Counted from the first letter of the stretch, positions 26,893 through 34,602 are shown. The stretch is DNA of 64,000 nucleotides from Chryseobacterium sp. OV279 (GCF_900128945.1 NZ_FQUD01000004.1:62001-126000), one strand, 5' to 3'. Numbers and translations: made by a program. Notes: a model not told the origin generated them from the letters alone.

Positions 26893-27181
26893 AAGAATTT
26901 ATGCTGATCTTCTGCATCTGAAATTTCCTGACAAGCTGTCACGCTGCCAGTCTTATCTGGCTAAAAAAGAGCTTTCCGTACAGGATGTCATTCACATCAA
27001 TGCCCTTATATTCCCTCAGAAGAAAGCCAAAAACCAGCAGCACCGCTCTTATGACCGGTCATCTATTCTGGAAATGCTCAACTACCAGAAGAAGAACAGC
27101 CTCAATAACACCCAGCTGGCTATTCATTTCCGGCTCAGCAGAAATACTGTTGCGAAATGGAAAAAGCTGTTTCTGGTATAA
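26864..27181 (+). CDS. Small HTH protein (105 aa), transposase-like DNA-binding domain
   Basis: The basic protein starts METLNKPDYKRIY inside the end of the preceding gene. The C-terminal HTH (about 68-103: SILEMLNYQKKNSLNNTQLAIHFRLSRNTVAKWKKLFLV) is of the IS-element/homeodomain type. It differs in sequence from the 26106 protein but has the same size class and layout. There is no nuclease domain. It may partner the other HTH protein in regulating the surface protein genes; this is an inference from position only. Confidence 0.65.
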   Translation: METLNKPDYKRIYADLLHLKFPDKLSRCQSYLAKKELSVQDVIHINALIFPQKKAKNQQHRSYDRSSILEMLNYQKKNSLNNTQLAIHFRLSRNTVAKWKKLFLV

Positions 27182-27253
27182 CCTATACCGCCATGATGCC
27201 TGAATTCAGGCTTATATATTTTAAAGTTAAGTTAGATTTTGTATGTGTGAGTG

Positions 27254-27329
27254 TCAGCGGAAGAGTTTTCCCAGTATTTTTTTTATGTTTATTATTCATC
27301 CTTTTTTTCAGAAAACTCTTCCTGTCTGA
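27254..27329 (+). repeat. TCAG...CTGA hairpin element 1
   Basis: TCAGCGGAAGAGTTTTC and GAAAACTCTTCCTGTCTGA form a 12-bp perfect stem with TCAG/CTGA ends and a 40-nt loop. It lies 73 bp after the preceding stop. Two similar elements are at 30958-31027 and 31730-31800. The rest of the 670-bp gap 27182-27851 is AT-rich; a palindrome GCCTGAATTCAGGC at 27198-27211 is its other feature, and the 27157-27465 frame is not called. Confidence 0.6.
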
Positions 27330-27768
27330 TGCCTCTCTTCCATGGGTGTCCTCATTTTGCGGTTTTGCGGAACGTAGTAATTTAGCTGCCGGAACCACAG
27401 ACGGTTTCCTTTTTTACAACATTGATCATTATTCTCCGCTTCATAAAGCTGTAGAAGCCCATTAAAAGCAGGCTTATTGAGTACTATTTCATCTATTCAG
27501 ACTCTTGCTTTAAAACGACCGCCAGGAAATAAAATCTGTATTTTTTTAATTAAAACAGTCTTGGTGTAAAAAAACCAACACATTCAACCTCTACTTCAAA
27601 TTAATATGAAGGTTTTTATACGCAAAGACCAAAAAATATTTTTCATTCATTACGCTTCGGGAAAACAAGGATTATCCAGTTAACAGAAAATACAACTGAA
27701 ACCCATTCCCTATCAACTCTTTACCCATTAAAAAGTTAACAAATAAACGGCAGAATTCTTCCTTTGGT

Positions 27769-27784
27769 TAACAAGTATTTAACA
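27769..27784 (+). promoter_or_regulatory. Shared upstream motif TTAACAAGTATTTAAC
   Basis: It lies 83 bp before the ATG of the 871-aa surface gene. It matches TTAACAAGTAGTTAAC before the 1172-aa paralog except at one base, at almost the same distance. Confidence 0.45.
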
Positions 27785-27851
27785 TATTTTAAAAGAAAAA
27801 AGAATCAACGGCTTTTACTTTTAGGCCAAAATTATTTCGAAAAAACAATCT

Positions 27852-30467
27852 ATGAGAAAAATTATTTTACCTCTGGTCATTGCGGTAACCTCTCTTTCTG
27901 TACACGTGAATGCGCAGGTGGGTGTGAATACCCAAACCCCGGCCTCCACACTGGATGTACGGGCCAAAGAAACCACAGGTACCTCCGCAGTGGTAGAAGG
28001 ACTCCTTATTCCCAGAGTAGACCGGCAAAAGGCACAAAGCATGACGGGTGTCCCCGTCTCTACCATGATCTACATCAACAGCACAGCTACCGGTGCCCAG
28101 ACGGGAACAGCCGCCAATATCGATGCTGAAGGCTACTACTATTTCAACGGAACAGCCTGGACAAAATTGGCAGGAAACGCAACGCCCGCCAATAACATTT
28201 ATACTAACGACGGAACACTGGCTGGAAATAGAATTGTAACACAGGGAGCTAATACATTAGCCTTCACAGGAACAGCTGTTAATGCATTCTCTGTAGACGG
28301 AGGAACACTTTCGGTAGATGCTGCCAACCATAGGCTTGGCATCGGCACCACTTCCCCTTCTACCAATCTACACATAGTGACTACCGGTACAGGGGGAACT
28401 GGCGTATTCACTGCAAACACCGCCAATACGGCCTTGCGCCTGGAAAACACCGGCAACGGGCAGTCTGTTATTCAGAACCTGCTAGCTAAAGATGCTACTG
28501 GCAGTACCAAGGGAACTGTACTGGGCATAAATCCTAACTATACAGGTAATAATGGCCTTTTTTACCTTGGCCGAAATGGCGGGGCGGTAGACTTTGGGAT
28601 GGATTTGGCTAATGGCAACTTTGGGATGGGTGCTAATCCTAACGCCACACAAAAATTAGCTGTTGGCGGCAACTTTAGTGCCAGCGGCACGGTAGGCGTT
28701 GGTACCAATACAGCTGGCACTGCCCTCGATGTAAACGGTGCCATTACCAACCGTGAAACTACCGTAGCCGTAACGGGCAATGCTGCTACAGTAGTCGCCA
28801 ATACATCTCAGGTACAACTTACCGGAGCTGCCACTGCCAATATAACGGTGACAGCTCCTACAGCACCTAATGCAGGCCAGCGTCTTATCATATATAACAA
28901 TACTACTGGTGGTTTCCCTGCTGTGCTCAATAGTACTCTGGTACCGAGTGGGCAGGCTTTGGAGTTTGTATATAGCAACAATGACTGGCGTGCCTCCAAC
29001 GGTGGAGCAGTAGCAGTAGCAGCCAATACCAATTGGCTAACCCTTGGTAATACCGGCACCAACCCAACCAATAATTTTATTGGTACCACCGATAACACAG
29101 GCTTTGTGATCCGTACCAATAATACGGAAAGAGTGAGGGTTAATCAAGCTGGAAATGTAGGTATCGGTATTGCTAATCCCACTGTTCCTTTACAGTTTAG
29201 CAACGCAGCGGCAAGCCGTAAAATTGTTTTTTATGATAATAATCATAATAACGATCACGAATATTTCGGTTTTGGTTTAAATGCAAGCGTACTGCGTTAT
29301 CAAACAGATGCCACAACTGCAGATCATGTATTTTATGCAGCCGCCAGCAGCACAGCTTCCAATGAATTGATGCGCATTAAAGGAAATGGGAATATTGGTA
29401 TTGGTACCGCTACACCACAAAGAACACTGCATGTAACTGGCTCTACGCAGCTTACGGGCGAACTGAATGTGGGTGGAAGCGCAACCGCTGCAGGAAGTGC
29501 CGGTACAGCTGGCCAGCTTCTTACTTCAGGCGGAGCAGGAGCAGCCCCCACCTGGACGAATGTGACTGACATTAATACAAACATCTACACGAATGACGGA
29601 GCCCTTAATGGAAACAGAACCGTAACGCAGGCAGCCAATGCATTGGCCTTCACCGGAACAGGAAATGTGGGATTAGGAGTGGCTAACCCGGCGCAGAAGC
29701 TGAGTGTAGTAGACGGGACAAATGCCAACCAATACTTCGGCATTGCTTCTTTTCTTCCTGCCAATTCCACTCAGGGCGTAGGAATTGGATGGGCTGGAAT
29801 CCGAAAAGTAGGATCTATAGTTAACTCTGATTTTAATATAGATGCCGGAGGCACTGGAAATATTCTACTACAAACACTGGCCACAGGAAACACCATTATT
29901 GGAACACGCTTAGGTATAGGAATTACTACTCCCCATGCTCCACTGCATATTGGAGGGGGAACAGCCAACCGTAAAATAATACTTTATGAAGTCGCCAATA
30001 CTGAGACAGACTTTTACGGCTTTGGTGTTAATGATTTTACACTTCGTTATCAATCACAGGCTAATCATGTCTTTTTCGCGGGTGCCACGGAAATATTTCG
30101 CATCAATGGTAACGGAAATGCCACTTTAGCAGGTTCTCTTACCCAGAATTCTGACATCCGTCTGAAAAAAGATATTGTAGATAATACGTATGGTTTAAGT
30201 GAGATTTCAAAACTTCGTACCATTAACTACAGATTTAAGGACGAGCAGAGAGGCACCGACAAAAAGATAGGTTTTATTGCGCAGGAAATTAAAGCTGCCA
30301 TGCCTGAACTGGTCTCTACCGCCAATGATGAAATGAAAACACTGTCCGTAAGTTATCCCGAGATGACGGTAGTGCTTACGAAAGCGGTACAGGAACTTCA
30401 GGAACTGGTTAAAAGCCAACAGAAACAAATCGATGAACTAAAAGCTCAGATCAAGCCTAAACCATAA
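27852..30467 (+). CDS. Phage-fibre-like surface protein with C-terminal S74 chaperone domain (871 aa)
   Basis: A signal peptide (ending VNAQ near 21) is followed by a head nearly the same as the 22468 protein: GVNTQTPASTLDV, LLIPRVDRQKAQ and NGTAWTKL. Repeat units follow with NIYTNDGxLxGNR, VGIG and KxFHV-like RTLHVTGSTQLTGELNVGG. The C-terminus (about 765-871) is an endosialidase-type Peptidase_S74 chaperone: SDIRLKKDIVDNTYGLSEI (Ser-Lys dyad region), KIGFIAQEIKAAMPELV, then a coiled coil. S74 domains trimerise a beta-helical fibre and then cleave themselves off. Residues about 160-430 use different glycine codons from the flanks (see findings). Confidence 0.85.
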   Translation: MRKIILPLVIAVTSLSVHVNAQVGVNTQTPASTLDVRAKETTGTSAVVEGLLIPRVDRQKAQSMTGVPVSTMIYINSTATGAQTGTAANIDAEGYYYFNGTAWTKLAGNATPANNIYTNDGTLAGNRIVTQGANTLAFTGTAVNAFSVDGGTLSVDAANHRLGIGTTSPSTNLHIVTTGTGGTGVFTANTANTALRLENTGNGQSVIQNLLAKDATGSTKGTVLGINPNYTGNNGLFYLGRNGGAVDFGMDLANGNFGMGANPNATQKLAVGGNFSASGTVGVGTNTAGTALDVNGAITNRETTVAVTGNAATVVANTSQVQLTGAATANITVTAPTAPNAGQRLIIYNNTTGGFPAVLNSTLVPSGQALEFVYSNNDWRASNGGAVAVAANTNWLTLGNTGTNPTNNFIGTTDNTGFVIRTNNTERVRVNQAGNVGIGIANPTVPLQFSNAAASRKIVFYDNNHNNDHEYFGFGLNASVLRYQTDATTADHVFYAAASSTASNELMRIKGNGNIGIGTATPQRTLHVTGSTQLTGELNVGGSATAAGSAGTAGQLLTSGGAGAAPTWTNVTDINTNIYTNDGALNGNRTVTQAANALAFTGTGNVGLGVANPAQKLSVVDGTNANQYFGIASFLPANSTQGVGIGWAGIRKVGSIVNSDFNIDAGGTGNILLQTLATGNTIIGTRLGIGITTPHAPLHIGGGTANRKIILYEVANTETDFYGFGVNDFTLRYQSQANHVFFAGATEIFRINGNGNATLAGSLTQNSDIRLKKDIVDNTYGLSEISKLRTINYRFKDEQRGTDKKIGFIAQEIKAAMPELVSTANDEMKTLSVSYPEMTVVLTKAVQELQELVKSQQKQIDELKAQIKPKP

Positions 30468-30526
30468 TTTTAGACCATCAATCCAATGCTTTTGTTAAAG
30501 GTTCTGGAACACAAATAATAGTTTTC

Positions 30527-30575
30527 CTTCAGCTGTGCCTCCTTAATGAGCGTTCAGGATAAAACACAGCTGAAG
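30527..30575 (+). terminator. Terminator after the S74 surface protein gene
   Basis: CTTCAGCTGTG (30527-30537) pairs perfectly with CACAGCTGAAG (30565-30575), followed by ATTTTTA. It lies 60 bp after the stop. Confidence 0.7.
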
Positions 30576-30660
30576 ATTTTTAAAATATCCATACCCAACT
30601 TAAAAAGAATATCACAAAAAAGAAATTAAAAAAGAGTACACCAAAACAACAGATGATGCT

Positions 30661-30876
30661 ATGAAAATTCAGTACAATGATCTTCCGGGAAAGACGAAAA
30701 AAGAAGTAATAGAACTATTGGGAGACGAATTCAATTTTTATCCGGACAATATCTGGATCTACCTGCTTCACCGCAATTTTTTCGGAAGAAAAACCTACCT
30801 CGTCATCTATTTTGAAAATAATACGGCTACGCATATGAAAATAAGAAAAACCTATGGCAGCATTATCAAAAACTGA
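30661..30876 (+). CDS. Small conserved protein, paralog of the 26671 gene (71 aa)
   Basis: It starts MKIQYNDLPGKTKKEVIELLG and shares DEFNFYPDNIWIYLLHRNF-GRKTYL and the terminal KTYGSI with the 26671 protein. Unknown family. Both copies lie downstream of a phage-fibre-like surface protein, which suggests that surface gene and small protein were duplicated or recruited together. Here no HTH gene overlaps its end; a TCAG hairpin follows 81 bp later. Confidence 0.65.
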   Translation: MKIQYNDLPGKTKKEVIELLGDEFNFYPDNIWIYLLHRNFFGRKTYLVIYFENNTATHMKIRKTYGSIIKN

Positions 30877-30957
30877 TGTTATACATTCCAGTAAGGACCA
30901 GCTGCTTTTTAATAAAAAACATTGCATGATCACAGATTAATGATCCGTAATATCCTA

Positions 30958-31027
30958 TCAGCAGGAGGGTTTTATGTCGTGCTTTTTAATAATTCATTCG
31001 TTTATTCCTCTACTCCCTCCTGTCTGA
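30958..31027 (+). repeat. TCAG...CTGA hairpin element 2
   Basis: TCAGCAGGAGGG pairs with CCCTCCTGTCTGA (8-bp core CAGGAGGG plus TCAG/CTGA ends), followed by TTTTAT. Same design and gene-relative position as the elements at 27254 and 31730. The gap 30877-31214 has no ORF. Confidence 0.6.
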
Positions 31028-31111
31028 TTTTATCTGCTTAAAAAAATGCGGTCACAGCAAAAATACAATTGAGAAAAAGCAAAAACTTTGAAAGTGATTC
31101 TATTATAAGTT

Positions 31112-31158
31112 CTTCAGCTGAGAATTCTCTATCCTCTTTTTTTTCCTCTCGGCTGAAG
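31112..31158 (+). terminator. CTTCAGCTGAGA hairpin with T-tract
   Basis: CTTCAGCTGAGA pairs with TCTCGGCTGAAG (one G-T pair), followed by eight Ts. It is a strong intrinsic terminator just before the 31215 gene and resembles the 30527 terminator in its CTTCAGCTG arm. Confidence 0.7.
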
Positions 31159-31214
31159 TTTTTTTAAAAATTTTTTCTCTTAAATATCCCCAAATAAAAA
31201 CATTAAAATTCCAT

Positions 31215-31655
31215 ATGATGATTAGTATCAGTAACAAAAACGCCATTCTTTTCCATTCTTTTCTATGGATCATTCTCTTATTGCTGGCAACAGCAGCAGT
31301 CCTGTATTTTTATTACAGCATCATCCTATTGATCTGTGCTTTTTTATTAACGGTTATAAGTTTCATCCGGCTGGCTTTTTCCAGATATTCAGAAATCACA
31401 ACGTATAATGAATATATCGCGGTCAAAGACTATCTGATGTTCGGAAACGGCACTGCCTTAAGCTTTACGCCCATTGCATTAGTAGATATTGCTGAGTTTG
31501 GTATCAATGAAAAGAAGAATGCCCTTGTTTTCCATACTGAATTTGACGCGAAGGTGGAAAATGCAGGATTTTCATTAAAGTTTTTTACGAAAAAACAAAA
31601 ATCAGATCTGGAAACAGCCCTCAGGGAAATCATCAACAAAAGCAGGGCTGCATAA
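31215..31655 (+). CDS. Small two-TM protein with PH-like C-terminal domain (146 aa)
   Basis: Two hydrophobic helices (about 14-34 and 37-57) form a hairpin anchor. The soluble part (about 58-146) has strands resembling bacterial PH-like domains: YNEYIAVKDYLMFGNGTALSF and NALVFHTEFDAKVENAGFSLKFF. No specific family is recognised. It sits alone between a terminator and the third TCAG hairpin element, in an accessory region; function unknown. Confidence 0.65.
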   Translation: MMISISNKNAILFHSFLWIILLLLATAAVLYFYYSIILLICAFLLTVISFIRLAFSRYSEITTYNEYIAVKDYLMFGNGTALSFTPIALVDIAEFGINEKKNALVFHTEFDAKVENAGFSLKFFTKKQKSDLETALREIINKSRAA

Positions 31656-31729
31656 AAACCGGAAATCCCTTAAAGCAGCAAAACACATACGTAAGATATT
31701 CTAAAGGAATACTGCATTATCAGGTCTAT

Positions 31730-31800
31730 TCAGCAGGAAGGTTTTCACTTCATTTTTCATAAGCCTCATTCTTTTATCAACGAAAGTTCTTCCTGTCTGA
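31730..31800 (+). repeat. TCAG...CTGA hairpin element 3
   Basis: TCAGCAGGAAG pairs with CTTCCTGTCTGA, followed by ATTTTTT. It lies 75 bp after the 31655 stop. Third member of the element family in 4.5 kb. Confidence 0.6.
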
Positions 31801-31855
31801 ATTTTTTAAGATGCCAACCTGATCCGTGCATGGATATATAGGTTGTACTAAAAAC

Positions 31856-31890
31856 AAAAAACTCTCTGTACATAATACAGAGAGTTTTTT
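31856..31890 (-). terminator. tRNA terminator hairpin
   Basis: AAAAACTCTCTGTA pairs with TACAGAGAGTTTTT across a 5-nt loop, directly after the 3' end of the minus-strand tRNA-Leu. A near copy follows the tRNA-Leu(TAA) gene. Confidence 0.75.
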
Positions 31891-31893
31891 TCG

Positions 31894-31978
31894 TGGTGCG
31901 GATGAAGGGACTCGAACCCCCACGCCTCACGGCACCAGATCCTAAGTCTGGCGTGGCTACCAATTACACCACATCCGC
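31894..31978 (-). tRNA. tRNA-Leu (anticodon TAG), CCA encoded
   Basis: Class II tRNA with a long variable arm. The acceptor GCGGATG pairs with CATCCGC. The anticodon stem CCAGA/TCTGG encloses loop CTTAGGA (anticodon TAG, codon CUA). GGGGTTCGAGTCC forms the T-arm. Discriminator A at 31897 is followed by an encoded CCA. The body differs from the 32327-32408 copy at one base in the D-arm. A TATATTTG -7 box is at 32022-32029. Confidence 0.95.
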
Positions 31979-32120
31979 TGATTTTTCTTTGTTTAAAGAA
32001 CCTGTCTCGCTATTGAGACTACAAATATAAAACATTTTGTCTTAAAATAAGAACTAAAAAAACATAAATATGCACAAAAAGTGAATATATACAGTTATTA
32101 CAAACCCTTCTTAAAACTAA

Positions 32121-32155
32121 AAAACTCTCTGTCGAAAAAATCTACAGAGAGTTTT
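32121..32155 (-). terminator. tRNA cluster terminator hairpin
   Basis: AAAACTCTCTGT pairs with ACAGAGAGTTTT just past the 3' end of tRNA-Leu(TAA). It shares its stem sequence with the 31856 hairpin. Confidence 0.75.
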
Positions 32156-32157
32156 AG

Positions 32158-32241
32158 TACCCCGGGCGGGACTTGAACCCGCACGTTCTTACGAACACAG
32201 GATTTTAAGTCCTGCGTGTCTACCAGTTCCACCACCAGGGC
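32158..32241 (-). tRNA. tRNA-Leu (anticodon TAA)
   Basis: Class II tRNA. Anticodon stem CAGGA/TCCTG with loop CTTAAAA gives anticodon TAA (codon UUA, the main Leu codon in AT-rich genomes). The variable arm is GTGTTCGTAAGAACGT and the T-arm GCGGGTTCAAGTCCCGC. CCA is not encoded. It is the last gene of a three-tRNA minus-strand cluster. Confidence 0.95.
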
Positions 32242-32246
32242 AGGTG

Positions 32247-32322
32247 TGGAGCGAAAAACGGGATTCGAACCCGCGACCCCAACCTTGGCAAGGTTGTGCT
32301 CTACCAGCTGAGCTATTTTCGC
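32247..32322 (-). tRNA. tRNA-Gly (anticodon GCC), CCA encoded
   Basis: Standard 76-nt class I tRNA. The acceptor GCGAAAA pairs with TTTTCGC, the anticodon stem is CAACC/GGTTG with loop TTGCCAA (anticodon GCC), and the T-arm is CGGGTTCGAATCCCG. It ends TCCA, so CCA is encoded. It lies 5 bp from each neighbouring tRNA. Confidence 0.95.
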
Positions 32323-32326
32323 ATAG

Positions 32327-32408
32327 TGCGGATGAAGGGACTCGAACCCCCACGCCTCACGGCACCAGATCCTAAGTCTGGCATGGCTACCAATTACACC
32401 ACATCCGC
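32327..32408 (-). tRNA. tRNA-Leu (anticodon TAG), second copy, no CCA
   Basis: Same sequence as the 31894-31978 tRNA except for one base in the D-arm (CAT for CAC, giving a G-U pair). Unlike that copy, CCA is not encoded. It is the first gene of the three-tRNA cluster, behind a well-formed promoter. Confidence 0.95.
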
Positions 32409-32450
32409 TGGTTTGTTTATTTTAAAGAGCTTGCTTCGTTTTTGTGAGTG

Positions 32451-32480
32451 CAAATATAGGACATTTTCCTTTACCTCCAA
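32451..32480 (-). promoter_or_regulatory. Promoter of the tRNA cluster (TTG-N19-TATATTTG)
   Basis: On the minus strand a TTG at 32478-32480 and TATATTTG at 32451-32458 fit the flavobacterial consensus, about 42 bp before the mature tRNA 5' end. Confidence 0.6.
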
Positions 32481-32578
32481 ACTTTTCAGAAAAAAAAATT
32501 AAAATTCACACATTTTTTTTCTGCCTCACCTATTATTACATTTCATTTTCTTACTTTTACAACGTTAATAATTACAAT

Positions 32579-32956
32579 ATGGAATTACAAGGAACGGTAA
32601 AGAAACTTTTTGATGCTCAGACATTTGCAAGTGGTTTTCAAAAGAGAGAAATGGTTATTTTAACTCAGGAACAGTATCCACAGCCGATAAACATAGAATT
32701 TTTGTCTGATAAGATCAGTTTATTAGATAACCTTAAGGAAGGTGAAACTGTAAAGGTGGGAATCAACATCAGAGGAAGAGAATGGGTTTCTCCTCAGGGC
32801 GAAACTAAATATTTCAATTCTATCACAGGATGGAAAATTGAAAAAGTGATGGACAACGGATCTGAGCCTACTCAGGCATCCCCTTCTCAGTCTGCCTCTC
32901 CGGTTTCCAACGAAAACCCTTTCGCTGGCGACGATGACGACGATTTACCTTTTTAA
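32579..32956 (+). CDS. DUF3127 protein with SSB-like acidic tail
   Basis: 125 aa from MELQGTVKKLF; upstream in-frame codons overlap the tRNA promoter and were rejected. The DUF3127 domain (about 1-85) is an OB-like beta-rich fold found in Bacteroidota: VILTQEQYPQPINIEFL and VGINIRGREW. A low-complexity Ser/Pro linker leads to the tail DDDDDLPF, closely matching the DDDIPF tip by which SSB recruits repair proteins. It may bind DNA or compete for SSB partners. It lies 60 bp upstream of aat. Confidence 0.85.
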   Translation: MELQGTVKKLFDAQTFASGFQKREMVILTQEQYPQPINIEFLSDKISLLDNLKEGETVKVGINIRGREWVSPQGETKYFNSITGWKIEKVMDNGSEPTQASPSQSASPVSNENPFAGDDDDDLPF

Positions 32957-33016
32957 TTAAAAGAAAAAGATCAAATATAAATCCTGCTTGCTCAAGTGGG
33001 ATTTTTTTTCCAAAAT

Positions 33017-33670
33017 ATGGTCCGACTAGACGAAAATGAGATTTCATTCCCCGATCCTGAACTTTATGACGGGCATGAAGGCCTGATTGCTTTTGGCGGC
33101 GATCTGTCCATAGAACGTATTTGGTTTGCTTACCAGCTGGGAATCTTTCCGTGGTACAATCCCGGAGAGGAAATATTGTGGTGGAGCCCGGATCCGAGGT
33201 TCGTGCTGTATCCTGATGAGCTGAAAGTATCCAAATCGATGCGGAAAATCCTGGACAGGGATGTTTTTACCTTTTCTGAGAATAAAAATTTCAGGGAAGT
33301 GATCAGAAACTGCCAGCAAACCAACAGAAAAGAACAGACGGGAACGTGGCTCTCCGATGAACTGATGGAGTCTTTCATCAAACTTCACGATTATGGTCTT
33401 GCCAAAAGTATTGAAGTATGGCAGGATGAAGAACTGGTGGGTGGATTTTACGGCCTTCAGATCGGAAGTGTCTTCTGTGGCGAAAGTATGTTTGCCAAGG
33501 TAAGCAACGCCTCTAAAGCCGGTTTTATCCATTTTGTAGAAAGCAACAAAGACAGCCTTGATCTTATTGACTGCCAGTCTCATACCGACCACCTCGAGAG
33601 CTTAGGTGCAAAAATGATTCCTAAAAAAGATTTTTTAAAAACCTTACACAAAAACAATGAACGCAGATAA
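33017..33670 (+). CDS. aat: Leucyl/phenylalanyl-tRNA-protein transferase
   Basis: 217 aa from MVRLDENEISFPDPEL; the ATG at 32996 lies in a T-rich tract and adds no conserved residues. Family motifs are LIAFGGDLSIERI, AYQLGIFPWYN, WWSPDPRFVL, GTWLSDELMESF, YGLAKSIEVW, GGFYGLQIGSVFCGESMF and DCQSHTDHLESLGA. It transfers Leu or Phe from aminoacyl-tRNA to N-terminal Arg/Lys, creating N-end-rule degrons for ClpS/ClpAP-type proteolysis. It overlaps the EamA gene by 14 bp. Two of the neighbouring tRNA gene types charge with its substrate Leu, probably by chance. Confidence 0.94.
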   Translation: MVRLDENEISFPDPELYDGHEGLIAFGGDLSIERIWFAYQLGIFPWYNPGEEILWWSPDPRFVLYPDELKVSKSMRKILDRDVFTFSENKNFREVIRNCQQTNRKEQTGTWLSDELMESFIKLHDYGLAKSIEVWQDEELVGGFYGLQIGSVFCGESMFAKVSNASKAGFIHFVESNKDSLDLIDCQSHTDHLESLGAKMIPKKDFLKTLHKNNERR

Positions 33671-34547
33671 AGAAAAATGGATCCTCCTGATTGTATTAAC
33701 GGTTATCTGGGGATCGTCATTTATTTTGATCAAAAAATCTCTTGAGCATTTCAGTCCTTATCAGGTAGGCGCTCTGAGAGTATTGATCGCTGGAATTATT
33801 CTGATGCCTGTTGCCATTTCAAAATATAAACTGTTTCCGAAAAAGCATTTAAAATGGCTTATTCTGGCTGCATTTACAGGAAATTTCATTCCAATGTTCT
33901 TATTTCCGATCGCTGAAACGGAAGTGAGCAGCAGTATTGCCGGAATCATCAATTCCATGATGCCGATCTTTGTAATCATTGTAGGTGCGCTGGTCTGGAA
34001 GTTTGAAACCACTAAAAGACAGATGGTGGGAACGCTGATCAGTTTTGCAGGCGTGTGCTTACTGGCGTTTGGTGGTGATGGTGAAGGCGGAAAGTTTAAA
34101 CTGATCCCGATATTGCTTTTATTACTGGCTACATTATGCTACGCTCTAAGTACAACGACCGTGAAGTCTAAACTTATGGATGTTTCTTCCACGATTTTAT
34201 CTGCTTTTGTTTTTTCTTTTGTCTTATTTTTCCCTTCTCTTATTGCTTTGACATTCACGGGATTCTTTTCGACATTCAGTTTTAGTGAAGATAATATGCT
34301 GGGACTGATGTTTGTAGGTCTTTTATCCGTCTTCGGAACAGGACTGGCCATGACATTGAATTACCGGTTACTGAAAGTCTCCACTCCCCTTTTTGCTTCA
34401 ACAGTAACGCTGCTGATGCCGATCGTGGCTATTATCTGGGGCTTTTTGGATGGCGAAAAACTGAGTATCTTACAGTTTGTAGGAGCAGGAGTCATTATTG
34501 GCGGACTGATCTTTTTAAGGTCTAAATCCGGCGTTGTCAAAAAGTAG
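33657..34547 (+). CDS. EamA family (DMT) transporter
   Basis: 296 aa with ten predicted TM helices arranged as two EamA repeats. Repeat 1 has VIWGSSFILIKKSLEHFSP and repeat 2 has STTTVKSKLMDVSSTILSAF and PLFASTVTLLMPIVAIIWGFLDGE. DMT permeases export amino acids or small metabolites; no specificity is evident. The start overlaps the aat end by 14 bp, indicating cotranscription and coupling. Confidence 0.9.
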   Translation: MNADKEKWILLIVLTVIWGSSFILIKKSLEHFSPYQVGALRVLIAGIILMPVAISKYKLFPKKHLKWLILAAFTGNFIPMFLFPIAETEVSSSIAGIINSMMPIFVIIVGALVWKFETTKRQMVGTLISFAGVCLLAFGGDGEGGKFKLIPILLLLLATLCYALSTTTVKSKLMDVSSTILSAFVFSFVLFFPSLIALTFTGFFSTFSFSEDNMLGLMFVGLLSVFGTGLAMTLNYRLLKVSTPLFASTVTLLMPIVAIIWGFLDGEKLSILQFVGAGVIIGGLIFLRSKSGVVKK

Positions 34548-34602
34548 GTTCGTTTTCTATGTGATGCGGAACTGTAAAATATTCTTGCTTTTAATGCATT
34601 TT

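Noticed and set aside
26106..27181. Complete insertion sequence
   Set aside because: The HTH ORFs look like transposase DNA-binding parts, but no DDE or serine recombinase domain, terminal inverted repeats or target duplication is seen.
27157..27465. Plus-strand 102-aa open frame after the HTH gene
   Set aside because: It begins inside the HTH gene, runs through the TCAG hairpin element and has no coding character.
32270..32300. AACCTTGGCAAGGTT as another member of the AAGGTT hairpin family
   Set aside because: It is the anticodon arm of tRNA-Gly(GCC); the likeness is coincidental.
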